64,000 nt of DNA from Azolla caroliniana. Taxonomy: Eukaryota; Polypodiophyta. The stretch spans positions 7,316,001 to 7,380,000 of the forward strand of contig JBHGNT010000018.1 of NCBI GenBank assembly GCA_043228905.1. Direction: 5' to 3'. Position numbers and translations under genes: made by a program. Below the pieces are notes generated by a model that was not told the origin of the DNA, did not search any database, and saw only the letters and a list, made by a program, of their open reading frames with translations. Positions 35,164 through 45,755 of this stretch are shown here, piece after piece (within the stretch, counting starts at the first letter, position 1; each line of letters starts with the position of its first letter).

Positions 35164-36490
35164 GCTTTTGTCAAAAGTTTTTTGAGAATCTACTAAACTC
35201 AATTGTTTTTGAGAAAATGAGCCAGAACTCAATATTTTCCGTCGACGAATATCTTGTGTCGATAGGTTCATCATTTTCTATGGAGGAATATTACTTTAGT
35301 GCCCCCTCTTCTCTGACTCCACAAAGTAATGGGCTCTCTCATGAGTTCTCCATTGATGAGTACCACTACGATGAAGAATCGACTAATGAAGGGAATGTCA
35401 TTGAAGATGCTACAAGTGTTATGGGTGGTGGTCAATCTTATGTTCACGATCAAAATGAGACACCAAATGTAAGTGTAAAAGAAATCTAGCCAGCAAGCCC
35501 TATGCATTTTCGGCGTGTTCCACACCAAAACAACCGAGATAGTTTTGCCCTTGTGACATCTGAGAACCAACTACGATGAAGAATCGACTAATGAAGGGAA
35601 TGTCATTGAAGATGCTACAAGTGTTATGGGTGGTGGTCAATCTTATGTTCACGATCAAAATGAGACACCAAATGTAAGTGTAAAAGAAATCTAGCCAGCA
35701 AGCCCTATGCATTTTCGGCGTGTTCCACACCAAAACAACCGAGATAGTTTTGCCCTTGTGACATCTGAGAACCAACTCAAAATTGTTGTCGGCAAAGATT
35801 GTTGTACACGTGGGTGCATGTAAGCGATTGGTAAGGATAAGTTGCGATCATTGAGGCATTACTATTTCTCTCTCACTGAAGATGAGCAAGACATAGATGC
35901 AAATGGTGAAGGACATATTGTCTAACATCAAAATCTCTTTTGAGTATTATATCTTCTATGCACTACAATGTTGTAGAGTTTCATTTAAGATTTCATTATG
36001 TGTTAGCAACTTGAGATTACAGAGAGTGAAACAACGTGTTTTAAATGGTGATCTCAATAACGATGGTGGCGATGTACCAAGTATGAAAAGTGCATCCGGA
36101 AGAAATGCAATCGCTTGGATGAAGAACTACTTCAAGCTTAATTGTGAAGTAATCCCAACTACCAGTACGTTGCATCTTTAAGATAATTACACTTGACGAG
36201 AAGTATATGATGGGCCCTATATATCGGATATGTTAATGTCTAGTGATAAATGCATCACCTACAGTCAGTTCACAAGATTGTGGTCAACAAGATTAACTAA
36301 TGTTGTTATACCTTGGAAAGTACGCATGGGGTATTGTTCAATTTGTGCAAACCTGAAGAGCGTTGTTCAAGGTGCCAAAACTATAAAGGAGAAGCCTACG
36401 GAGCTCGGTCAGACAACACTTCGTTTCCCAATCGATGACTGGCCTCTCAATCTTCTCTCCCCTCCTTTTATAACTTGAGGAGGTTGAGAC
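35164..36490 (+). other. Unrecognised degenerate coding stretch
   Basis: Plus-strand frame from ATG 35217 to a stop at 35489 (90 residues) with a twofold motif SIFSVDEYLVS / EFSIDEYHYDEE and acidic composition. Beyond it, broken frames continue to about 36480 with protein-like pieces (HYYFSLTEDEQD, then RKKCNRLDEELLQ). The mosaic of one start exon plus decayed downstream frames suggests the 5' part of a transposase or nuclear gene remnant. I do not recognise the family. It is flanked by copia C on the left and gypsy 1 on the right. Confidence 0.4.
35366..35775. repeat. Perfect 205-bp tandem duplication
   Basis: 35366-35570 and 35571-35775 appear identical base for base, both starting CTACGATGAAGAATCGAC and ending TCTGAGAACCAA. 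It duplicates the end of the 90-residue frame and its stop. The identity implies a recent event. Confidence 0.92.
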
Positions 36491-36740
36491 CGTTACATCA
36501 GGTATAAAGACAATCGCTTTTCACTCAGATTGTCTCCTCGATTCTGTCACATCATATCTCTAATTCCTCTCTATACGTGTGGGGTGTAAAGTATTTTATT
36601 AAATCACTCTACCTAGTATTCAACGGACATATGTATTTACACATGTTTGTACATAAAGACTAGTTTGTGTGCATCCATGGACACCCGTTCCCGTGCTCTA
36701 TGGCTCCTTTTCTCCTAGTAGCCAGAATTCCTCATGACAT
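36490..36740 (-). repeat. Gypsy 1 3' LTR-like region
   Basis: Lies just beyond the end of the gypsy 1 pol frame. AT-rich with a block TGACATCCACCCCTACCAAA at the pol side, resembling 346-520. Exact LTR ends are not defined. Confidence 0.4.
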
Positions 36741-38998
36741 CCACCCCTACCAAACCGCGTATGCTCCGACATGTGCCAGGTGGTAAAGCGGTGGGGATTC
36801 TAGCTCGCTTTTTAATCGTTCTCCCCCGATCGGTGGTCGATCCGGTCCTCGCCAGGCTCTGGCTCCTGGTTCTCATCTGTGCTTGCAGCCTCTTCCACCA
36901 GATCCGGTTTGGCCTCATGATGCTTCTTGAAGTCCTTTATCCTCTTTTCGGGAACAATTACTGCTATCCTCGTCCCCTCGAGCTCAGCTAAAAGTTATGT
37001 TGCGTTGTTGTTTATGTTTGTCACCACGTTTGGCCCGAACCATCATCGTGCGAACTTCTTGATCGACCGAAGTTGGTTTTCAAGGTTACTGTCGTAAACT
37101 AGCACCCAATCAGCTTCCTCAATCTTCTTCAGCTGGAGTCGGTGTGTCCAGTCAAACAGGCCCTCGTTATCCTCATTGTCGCACACTTAACGTCTTCTGA
37201 TCTCCGCTCGAGTTGCCGGATCCTCGCTGCCAACAGTTCCTCTTGACTCATTCCTTTTTGTCCAGTCGACCGCCAACCACAATGAGATCGTCCTTTCCAC
37301 CAGTATGACCGAACTATGCGTAGTCTGATCAGCCCATAAAACATAGGGTAGGAGTCTTGGCCAGTCGTCGACCCGTCCATTACATGTCGTCATGATCGCC
37401 TTCACTATTGGCCCATGTCCTCGCTCGACCTTCCCGTTTGCCTCCGGATTGTAGGCTGTTGTGAGGGAAAGCTTGACCTCTAGTCGATCGAATAGCTGTT
37501 CGGCTTCTTGTGCATCCAACTCCCCTCGATCAGCCACAATCTTACCCACACACCCGTATCGAAAAATCACATCGTCGATCAGGAACCGACGTAAAATTGT
37601 GGTCGTCTTATTGGTCAACGCTTGGCCTTCCACTTGGTTCGTCAGGTTTTCTCTCGCGAGCACCAGGTACCTCATGAACCCCACCCCCATCGGCATCATC
37701 ACCAGGTCGACCATCCATTTGAAGGGTGCAGCTCATCGCGGTGCCGGATTCTAGAATGCATCTGATAGCTTTCGCATGTCGTCACGAAGTGGTGCACGTC
37801 ACGATACATTCTCGGTCACTAGTATTTCTCCTTAAGCCTTTTGAACATGGCCCATGTCCCCTGATGTTCGGACCAGAGGCTCTCATGGAACTCCGAAACG
37901 AGCACTGATTGTTCCTCCTCCTTTGTCAACACCCAGAGTGGATTGCCATCTAGCGCCATCGTTCTTAGAAACATAACGATCTAGAGCCACTCTCCATTGT
38001 AGTCATTCTTGTCGAACTCGTTTAGGTCCGAAGTGCTCTGTTTGTTTGTCGACATCCGGGCCGACTCGAAGTAGTCCATGCCGACTTCTTCGCCTTTCGA
38101 TACCCTATCGTGCTTGTTCTCGAACCAGGCCCTCCATAGCATATTGGCCATGTCGTTGTCCTTTCTAAAGATGTGTTGTATCTCCAGATTCAGGGACTTG
38201 TTGTACACGATCCACTTGAGCATCGTGAGGTCTAGAGTCGCGCATCCGGAAACCATACCAAGAATTGGTAGGCAGACCGTCTCTATGATTACCTGCATCC
38301 CAATTAAATAATCTTTATCAGCCTTGACCCCCGAAACGATACCCCATAATTCTCATTTAACTTGGGCGTATCCTTGTTGTCGCTCACTTAATACCTTCGC
38401 ACCGAACCAGATGGGGTACCGTGTGCTGGTTTCGTTCTCCTAATTGATCACCCACCCGATTTCGGTTGGACTTGTGTCGACCTTCATGTAAACCAGGGTG
38501 TTCGCCTTGTACCCTGCTTTCCGGATAGCCAATGCCACCGTCATCATCTCCTTCCGTCTCCGGACCGCCTCCTTGTGCTCGTCGCCCCACGCGAATATCT
38601 GGCCTTCATTCAACAAGCCACAGACCAGCTCAACAATATGCACATAGTGCGAAATCCAAATGTGGTAGAAGACCCACGCTCCCAAGAACCATTAGACCTG
38701 GACCTCCATGACTGACATGCACTCTTCTTTCATCGTTGTGATGGCTTCTACCTTTGCCGAAGACGATTTCCGTCCATACGATCTGCATAGGTGACCAACC
38801 ACCAGGATCTCCAATTGTCCGAAAGTTGAGCGCCCTCAAGCCTTTGCAATACCTGGTCCGCAACCAACTTTCAACATCCATCTGCTCTGATAGATATGTC
38901 CTTCATGTCCTCCAGACATCCCTCTTGATCAAGATGTTGTCCAAGAACGGCATGGTGATATCTGGGATGCAGTGCCTCAACACTTTGTTCATTGTATT
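36741..38998 (-). pseudogene. Gypsy 1 pol: RT end, RNase H, integrase and C-terminal region
   Basis: Minus strand, right to left. RT end with DITMPFLDN (38940-38975). RT-RNase H connection is at 38440-38685 (FAWGDEHKEAVRRRKEMM, VYMKVDTSPTEIGWVIN). RNase H-like part with LKWIVYNKSLNLEIQHIFRKDNDMANMLWR (38060-38230). Integrase core is at 37187-37714, with IVADRGELDAQEAEQLF and YNPEANGKVERGHGPIVKAI. The C-terminal part has VYDSNLENQLRSIKKFARWWFGP (about 37020-37110) and ends near 36740. Stops and shifts throughout. The frame continues rightward across the insertion at 38999 into 39761-39846 and then 61410-61671. Confidence 0.85.
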
Positions 38999-39760
38999 TG
39001 TTGGGATTACGGTCCCTCCGGATGGGATGTCCGGAGATGAATGACGGCAAGCCCGGTTGCGGTTACGGAACCGGATGATGAAGACCCCGGTTACGGAGCC
39101 GGATGATGAAGACCCCGGTTACGGAGCCGGATGATGAAGACCCCGGTTACGGAACCGGATGATGAAGACCCCGGTTACGGAGCCGGATGATGAAGACCCC
39201 GGTTACGGAGCCGGATGATGAAGACCCCGGTTACGGAGCCGGATGATGAAGACCCCGGTTACGGAACCGGATGATGAATGTACCCGGAGAGAGATCCGGA
39301 TGCGGAGACATATTTGTGAATATGTTTGCCAAGAGCCCTTGAGGCTATATTTGTAAATAGCCCGAAAGTCATATGTGTATAAATATGACTTAGGGCAAAC
39401 AGTTTTACGTTGTTGTTGCTCATTTTCTGTTTTTCCACTTAGAGGGAGCGAAGTGAGAGCAGCCGAGAGAGAGAGAGAGAGAGAGAGAAACGAAGAGGTC
39501 GACGCCTCTGTGTAATACCGCCGCCTGTGGCGAGGACAGCGAGCTCAAGGTCGTCGCCTTGCAGCTCGCCATTGTATGTTCCAGTGTATAGTGGTAGTTG
39601 GAGTCGTGCACTCCCGTGGTTTTTCCCGTTTAGGGTTTTCCACGTTATACCCTGTGTATTCATCTCTCTGTGTCTTTGTTTTTATTTTTCTGCTGCATTG
39701 ATCCGTGTTGTCTCGGTTGTGGCCGAGAGGCGAAAGATTTGATAGCGTCAATTCTTTACA
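38999..39760 (+). mobile_element. Solo copia LTR with GTATT target duplication
   Basis: 762-bp LTR from TGTTGGGATTACGG to TTCTTTACA, flanked by perfect 5-bp duplications GTATT (38994-38998 and 39761-39765). No internal region: a solo LTR left by recombination between two LTRs. It contains a 28-bp tandem repeat in U3 (39061-39280), TATAAATATGAC as TATA box (39376), a GA run (39467-39489) and the GGTTGTGGCCGAGAGG block near its end. It splits the gypsy 1 RT, whose frame resumes on both sides. Confidence 0.95.
39061..39280 (+). repeat. 28-bp tandem repeat in the solo LTR U3
   Basis: Seven full units plus one partial of GGTTACGGARCCGGATGATG + AAGACCCC. Units differ only at one position (A or G in GGARCCGG). 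The G/C-rich repeat lies upstream of the LTR TATA box, where enhancer repeats are common. Confidence 0.95.
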
Positions 39761-39846
39761 GTATTCACCATGTGTGCAACCAAGTTTGTCCCTCCTTGTG
39801 CCAAGGTACACCTCTGAACTAGGCCGAGAGGGGTTTGCATTTATCA
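39761..39846 (-). pseudogene. Gypsy 1 RT, middle piece between two insertions
   Basis: On the minus strand this short piece reads QTPLGLVQRCTLAQGGTNL, then VAHMVNT, continuous with NKVLRHCIPDITMPF beyond the solo LTR. These are typical gypsy RT palm residues. The right side joins the gypsy 2 LTR. Confidence 0.85.
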
Positions 39847-40141
39847 TGATAAAGCAAGACTTGAACCCATGACCTTATGTTACATGGGTCAAGCTCTTAA
39901 CCATTAGACTATATGTTGTAATACAAAGGATATTATTTTCATTTAAGTTTTACTATAGAAAATTGATGTATATTCCAGATTTCTCTGGAACATTCTAGAT
40001 ACTTCAGGAGTACTCTTGAGAACACTATAAAAGGAGGAACAAGGCATTATTTTGAACCAAATCGGTTCAACGCTAGTCTTAAGCCTCCTAGCTACTATTT
40101 TATATTCTCTAAATTTAATAGATATCTTTTGTTATCATCAT

Positions 40142-40172
<31 letters not shown>

Positions 40173-40259
40173 TCCCTTCTCTCGAGAGTTCTACACCTCC
40201 CTTAGTACTAATCCTCATCTTTTAGTACTAAGTCCTTTGTCTTAGTACTGTTCCTAACA
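39847..40259 (+). repeat. Gypsy 2 5' LTR
   Basis: About 413 bp. Shares with 60967-61409 the blocks AACCCATGACCTTA, CTATATGTTGTAATA, TCCAGATTTCTCTGGAACATTC, CACTATAAAAGGAGG (TATA box at 40025-40033), a CT microsatellite (40141-40169) and several AGTACTAATCCTC words. Ends near TTCCTAACA. Confidence 0.85.
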
Positions 40260-40356
40260 GTTTGAACTGATTTTTTGTCTCCTCCCTTCTCTTCCTTTAT
40301 CTTCTTACTTCTCCCTCCCTTCATACTAATCTCTTATTCCTTTTTTCTCTCATACT

Positions 40357-41008
40357 ATGGCCACTGTTAGCGCTCAAGAATATCAATCCATTTTTTCGGA
40401 GTTGCAATGATTGAAAGAGAAGTTTCTCGCATTGGAACAAGAAAATCAACGACTATTCGGGGAGCTTCAAGAAATCTCCTTAGAGAAGTTGTAGACGCAA
40501 CAACAACATGGGGAACTAGTGTTACGCGTGCAACAGCTCGAAACAACCATAATAGTGATGCAACAACAAGGACTCAGTATGCAAGGGATTCATAAAGAAC
40601 CCAAGATCGTCCTTCCCATGAAATTAGATGGAACGCGATAACAGTTTAGAGGATTCCTTAATGAGGTACGATTAGTCATTCAAATGCATCCTTCACAATA
40701 TCCCATTGATGCATGACTAGTTGGTTTAGTAGGCACATTGTTAAGTGGCTCAGCTTTGGCATGGTTCACTCCATTGTTAGAAAAGGAATATCTTTTACTA
40801 AACAATTTTGAAGAGTTTTTAAGTGAGTTTAAAGCCTATTTTGGAGATACTGACAGCAATCAACAAAATCCGGCAATTACGTCAACGTGATCATCTAGCC
40901 TCCACATACGTTGCAGATTTATGCCTACTTGCACCCGATATCCCCTTGGATGACCAAGCACTAACGGAGCAATTTTGTTATAGTCTATGTAACGATGTCA
41001 AGGATTTA
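40357..41008 (+). pseudogene. Gypsy 2 gag, first part
   Basis: ATG at 40357 opens a gag with an N-terminal coiled-coil-like part (ALEQENQRLFGELQ), a Gln-rich stretch and the capsid region (LSGSALAWFTPLLEKEY, NFEEFLSEFKAYFGD, RDHLASTYVADL, LTEQFCYSLCNDVKDL). In-frame stops and one frameshift are present. The frame is cut after the codons for VKDL by the DNA transposon and resumes at 50910 with LLTFP. Confidence 0.85.
41005..41008. repeat. TTTA target duplication, left copy
   Basis: TTTA here and at 50906-50909; the gag reading (DVKDL then LLTFPKEPK) is restored when one copy and the element are removed in thought, which fixes the duplication length at four. Confidence 0.85.
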
Positions 41009-41033
41009 GGGTAAAAGCATGCGAGTGGAAACA
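41009..41033 (+). repeat. Left terminal inverted repeat
   Basis: Starts GGGTAAAAGCATGCGAGTGG and ends AAACA. The inner side is followed at once by TATAGCTAATTAGCTA, the first palindrome copy. Confidence 0.9.
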
Positions 41034-41259
41034 CTATTATAGCTAATTAGCTACTAAAATGGCCATAGCTAATTAGCTATTTGTTTAGCTAGTCTTTCTT
41101 GTGGGAAAATCAAATATTTGAAAAACTAATTTATGAAAAAACTCAAATATTTGAACTTCTGTTTCAGACGTAGTGGAACTTGGGGAATATCACCATCATC
41201 TAAGGTCGACTTCAATGTCATCAATTTCCTGTTTAGCCTAAGTCTGATTTTGAACGCAG

Positions 41260-43631
41260 ATGGAGTACTCAGAGCACGAACGCAGACGTAGCTCCCGCAA
41301 CAGCAAAAAATCGACATTGCAGATTGAGAGCTACAACACAGAACCCGCTCAATCATCGTCCAGGTATGTTTCAGTTACAGAAACCCCAAACATTTGTTTT
41401 TTCTTTTTGACTACTGTCTGAACTTTGGTGCCGATTCATATTTCCCCAAAATCGAATAGGGCGAAGTCCTTGGAGTCCCATACAAGGATGTCTCGCAAAT
41501 CGGGGAGTAGCAACAGGTGTGTTTATATTACTTTTTTTGTGTTTAATCCTGTCTTTAGTGATTAGGGTTTGTGATTGAAATTTCTGATTAGGGTTTGTGA
41601 TTGAAATTTCTGATTAGGGTTTTTGATTATAAATTTCTGATTAGAATTTCTGAATAGGGTTTCTGGTTACAAATTTTGATTACAAATTATGATTAGGGTT
41701 TCTGATTTGCTAAGTTAAAGATTTTGCACCATTTTTGTTGTTGTTGATTGGGGTTTTTGATTCTCACATATTCTGATTTTGCACTATTTCTGATTTCTGT
41801 AATGATATTTTAGATGGCTCGTTCCTCCGTATACGAGAGTGCCAAACTTCGCAAAATTTTGCGAGACAAAGGAGGACTTCCACAACACCTATGGTCTGTC
41901 ACTCGAGGGTGTTGACCCTGCTGTCCTAAGTGATAAATTGATCAGTGATATAGACTGGATGACAGTATATACAGTGCCTAGAGTCAAAGGCAAGGTCAAG
42001 CTGAAGCATGTACGAGCCGACTTGTACGATGACTGCATGAGACTGCACCAGAAAGTTCATCAGGAGATCCCAGTCAACAATGAGTTGTCAGTTTCATTTG
42101 CTAGAGCATTTGCATATGAGTACTGCAAAACAGCGAAGGAATCTAGAGACCCTGAAATGTATAGGGTAGCTTGGGCAGTCTATGGTGAGGCATCGGTAAA
42201 AAGATGCCGAAAGATGGGAACCTTGGCACAAAAAATAGACAGATTTTGGAGCATGGCAGCTGTTGATGCAACTGCCGACTCCCAGCAAGACCAGGGGCAT
42301 ACACCACACCGACACCCAAGGAAAGCCAATGTCGATGATACAGGTGAGACATTGGTTAGCTATATGCTAAAAAATGTCCATGAAGCCTGTGAAACATTGG
42401 CATTTTTTAAGACTGATTTAGAGAAAGCCACAATGGCTTCTGCAATGGAGAGCAAAGTTACTTCTGCTGTTACAACAATTAGAAATAAGATTCAGGTAAC
42501 TATTGTTTTACTGGTATGTGATTGTGTTATAAATAACGGGTAAAATGTGCTAATCAAGCATTATCTGGAATAGGTTGCGCAACAGGAGCTTGAATTAGAG
42601 GGGCCACTGGATCCCCAGCGTAAAATAGAACTGCAAATAGAGATCCAGGTTCTTTCAATGAACCTGGACCTTCTAGGTGTAAATACTGTTGCAGATTACA
42701 ATTTGGATAAGCTTCAAGTAAGTTAACGATTCCTGAGCAAAGTTGGTGTATCTTTCAACAACAAGAATAATTAATCGGTAAATTTCTCTGTTGCGTTGAA
42801 GGAACAATACATTCATCAAGAACAGGTAGTTAGCTGCCTTAAGAAGAAGCTACATTTTGTGGAGGGAATGGTAAGGACCAGACAGGATTTGGACCTGAAC
42901 ATTCTTGCTCCCTTACCAAATGAAGTAGAACCAGAAAATGATTTATTGACAGTTCAAGCACGTTGCATCGCTTGCGGGTTAGGTGTGGAGGACAAAACTG
43001 CGTCTTTGTTGGTTCACCTACAACCATGCAACCACACATACCATCTGCTTTGTTTTCAACATGCCTGTCGAATTGCTGCATTCTGTTTGGGAGATTGCAG
43101 TACAACTCTACCAAATGAGTGGAGAAAACAAACAGGTATACCATACTGTAGCTAATAAGCTTAGTCTTTTCTAATTAGCTATCCTACTAGCTAATTAGCT
43201 ACTGGCAGCTAATGAGCTACTAGCTAATTAGCTATCCTAGTAGCTAATTAGCTATGGTACTAGCTAATTAGCTAGTACCATAGTTGTGTAAAAAAGCTAA
43301 ATAGCTATCCTACTAGCTAATTAGCCACTGGCAACTAATTAGCTATCCTAGTAACTAATTAGCTACTGCCATAGTTGTGTAAAGTAGCTAATAAGCTATC
43401 CTAGTAGCTAGTTAGCTATGGTACTAGCTAATTAGCTAGTACCATAGTTGTGTAAAAAAGCTAATTAGCTATCCTACTAGCTAATTAGCTACTGGCAACT
43501 AATTAGCTATCCTAGAAGCAAGGCTAAATGGGGAACCAACCAGAAAAAGGCTGAAGAAGGGGCCACGATCGGGAACAAGACCAGTTACTCGGTCAAGGGG
43601 CCCAGACGTAGTGGAGCGAAATACTGTTTAG
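41260..43631 (+). CDS. Transposon protein with coiled coil and RING-like zinc finger, six-exon model
   Basis: Proposed exons: 41260-41363, 41460-41516, 41814-42495, 42574-42717, 42802-43135 and 43516-43631, all with GT-AG introns and compatible phases; total 1437 nt, 478 residues. The N-terminus is Ser/Arg-rich. The central part (about 55-281) is helical without a known domain. Residues about 282-350 look coiled coil. The zinc-finger pattern is C384-x2-C387, C405-x-H407-x2-H410-x2-C413, C424-x3-C428, a RING-H2-like arrangement. The tail is basic (TRKRLKKGPRSGTR), a likely nuclear signal. The fifth intron is filled with the AGCTAATTAGCT array. RING-like fingers often bind E2 enzymes or proteins; a role as transposition accessory or transposon regulator is inferred. 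The donor at 43135 is also in phase with the acceptor before 43881, allowing fusion to the FCP1-like frame. Confidence 0.65.
43136..43515. repeat. Intron 5 filled with AGCTAATTAGCT units
   Basis: About 380 bp made of TAGCTAATTAGCTATCC- and TAGTACCATAGTTGTG-type words. A segment of about 164 bp is duplicated (about 43176-43340 and 43340-43510). Two perfect 32-bp palindromes (43252-43283 and 43416-43447) are centred on AGCTAATTAGCT and flanked by CTATGGTACT and its complement. Confidence 0.9.
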
Positions 43632-43855
43632 TTGGATATGATTGTTAGCTTAGGGATTTTGCTAGGGTTTTATGAAGTTTTACTATCCTGTTGGACAAGT
43701 AAAACCTCAGATTGGTTGTTGCTTGATCCACATTATGTAATGGAACTCTATGATGTTTTTCCAAGATAATTTGAAGAGTGTTGTTCTATGACTGAAACTC
43801 TTTGATGTTCAGGATATTGTTTTGTGAGACTATTAGTTACTTTGTGAGTGTGAAT

Positions 43856-44857
43856 ATGTTGGTGTTTTCTGATGTTGCAGAGTCTAAAGGGTTTGATTCT
43901 ATTGCTCGTAAGGCCAATGGCAGTGTGGATACTGTTGATGTTGCGGCATGTTTAAAGGGCCCCATCTTGAAAGTAGATGTAGCAACTAACACAAGTGATC
44001 TGGTCACACAAGTTGATCAAGCATGTAGCACGGATGACTTGGTGTTGCAGGTAGATGCAGCATGTGATACCAGTGGACTGATATCGAGCAGAACAGTAGC
44101 TACATGCACTGAGGTAATCCAAGGATTGATAACTAAGTCGACAAAACAAGAGCACCAGAATGTGAAGCTAGGCCCAACACAGTCGACTAGGGGTTTAAAG
44201 AGGAAAAGGACACCAGTTGTGTCAGCCGAACCTGAGCTGATTGAGATTGATCGTATCCTACCAGAAAATGGTGTAACAACGGCTCAGTTTCAGGAATGGA
44301 AACCTAAACCACTAGAAGTCGAAAGAAGAGCCTTGATCTTGGAGCTGGATAAAGTCTTGATGAGTGTGAGATATATGCAGCCAAGGAGGGACGCAAATCA
44401 GTTTCTAGAGTGGGCTGTGGAGTACTTTGATTTGTTTATTTGGAGTGAAAAACCAAAATCAGATGTGTGGAAGTGTTTGGCAAGATTCTTCCCAAAATGG
44501 CGAAGTCGTTTTAAAGGTCAATGGGCACGAGAAAATTGTGAGCAGATGGAAGCTGCAAGATTCAAGAGACTTTCTGATTTTTGGGCTACTTGGCCTGAAT
44601 ATAATGCTGACAATACATTGATTTTGGATACAGAACATTTCCGACACTACTTCAATATTCAGAGATGCTGTCTCATTCTACCCGAGGAAATGCCTGAACA
44701 GTACCTGGTGCAAACAGTGAGCTGCCAACTAGGTGCATGGTTGTGGACTCCATACCGAGCTCAATATGCGGATAATATATGTAGACTCGTTCCACTGACT
44801 AGCAAGAGCTTAGCTGTTTATAGGAGATTTGTAGACATTTCCAATGGTAATTTATAA
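43856..44857 (+). CDS. FCP1/NLI-interacting-factor-like (HAD) domain protein, catalytic Asp lost
   Basis: Open frame of 333 residues from ATG 43856; an acceptor at 43880 (TTGCAG) lets it start as an exon at 43881. Residues about 39-77 form three degenerate repeats of a 16-17 residue unit (VDVATNTSDLV, VDQACSTDDLV, VDAACDTSGLI). A KRKR signal lies near 115. From about 156 the sequence follows the FCP1 homology fold: RALILELDKVLMS, DANQFLEWAVEYFDLFIWSE, then FKGQWARENC, YNADNTLILDTEHF. The family nucleophile motif is DxDx(T/V); here it reads ELDKV (E163, D165), and the later DD pair reads DT (D258). FCP1-type enzymes dephosphorylate the RNA polymerase II tail; with the first Asp replaced by Glu this protein is probably non-catalytic and binding only. 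It lies in a transposon, 225 bp after the RING-like gene, and may be its alternative 3' exon. Confidence 0.65.
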   Translation: MLVFSDVAESKGFDSIARKANGSVDTVDVAACLKGPILKVDVATNTSDLVTQVDQACSTDDLVLQVDAACDTSGLISSRTVATCTEVIQGLITKSTKQEHQNVKLGPTQSTRGLKRKRTPVVSAEPELIEIDRILPENGVTTAQFQEWKPKPLEVERRALILELDKVLMSVRYMQPRRDANQFLEWAVEYFDLFIWSEKPKSDVWKCLARFFPKWRSRFKGQWARENCEQMEAARFKRLSDFWATWPEYNADNTLILDTEHFRHYFNIQRCCLILPEEMPEQYLVQTVSCQLGAWLWTPYRAQYADNICRLVPLTSKSLAVYRRFVDISNGNL

Positions 44858-44990
44858 ATATGTAAAGAGATGACATTATTCAATGAAGAATTTAATTACT
44901 TGTTCCCACTGTACTTATCTACTGTGTAATTTGAGGAATATGTTGCAGATTGTTGATTTCATTCTATTGATGACTATTTAGCTATTGACA

Positions 44991-45755
44991 GCTAATTAGC
45001 TGCATTTGTACAGCTAATTAGCTACTGATGACTATTTCGCTATAACTTATAACTTAAAACTTAACAAAAAAGACATGATTTTATTGAGAAAGAAGCACAG
45101 AAAGCAGACTGTATACAAGAAATTGATTCCAAACGAATTTATTGATCTGTTTTCGCGAAATACATGTTTGTTTTACAAGAGAACATGGTAAGTGCTACTT
45201 GTAGCTACAAATTCCATGGCATACTATTGTAAATACATTTGTACAGCTAATTAGCTGCATTTGTACAGCTAATTAGCTACTGATGACTATTTCGCTATAA
45301 CTTATAACTTAAAACATAACAAAAAAGACATGATTTTATTGAGAAAGAAGCACAGAAAGCAGACTGTATACAAGAAATTGATTCCAAACGAATTTATTGA
45401 TCTGTTTTCGCGAAATACATGTTTGTTTTACAAGAGAACATGGTAAGTGCTACTTGTAGCTACAAATTCCATGGCATACTATTGTAAATACATTTGTACA
45501 GCTAATTAGCTGCATTTGTACAGCTAATTAGCTACTGATGACTATTTCGCTATAACTTATAACTTAAAACTTAACAAAAAAGACCTGATTTTATTGAGAA
45601 AGAAGCACAGAAAGCAGACTGTATACAAGAAATTGATTCCAAACGAATTTATTGATCTGTTTTCGCGAAATACATGTTTGTTTTACAAGAGAACATGGTA
45701 AGTGCTACTTGTAGCTACAAATTCCATGGCATACTATTGTAAATACATTCATACA
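44991..45755. repeat. Three tandem 255-bp repeats
   Basis: Units at 44991-45245, 45246-45500 and 45501-45755, nearly identical, each starting GCTAATTAGCTGCATTTG and containing a block ACAGAAAGCAGACTGTATAC and the reverse complement of the last codons of the transposase (CCATGGAATTTGTAG). The third unit merges into the transposase gene, so copies 1 and 2 are duplications of its 3' end and downstream region. Confidence 0.93.

Noticed and set aside
45715-45755. Separate small gene in the 255-bp repeats
   Set aside because: The coding match is only the last transposase codons copied in each unit; copies 1 and 2 have no start or upstream coding.
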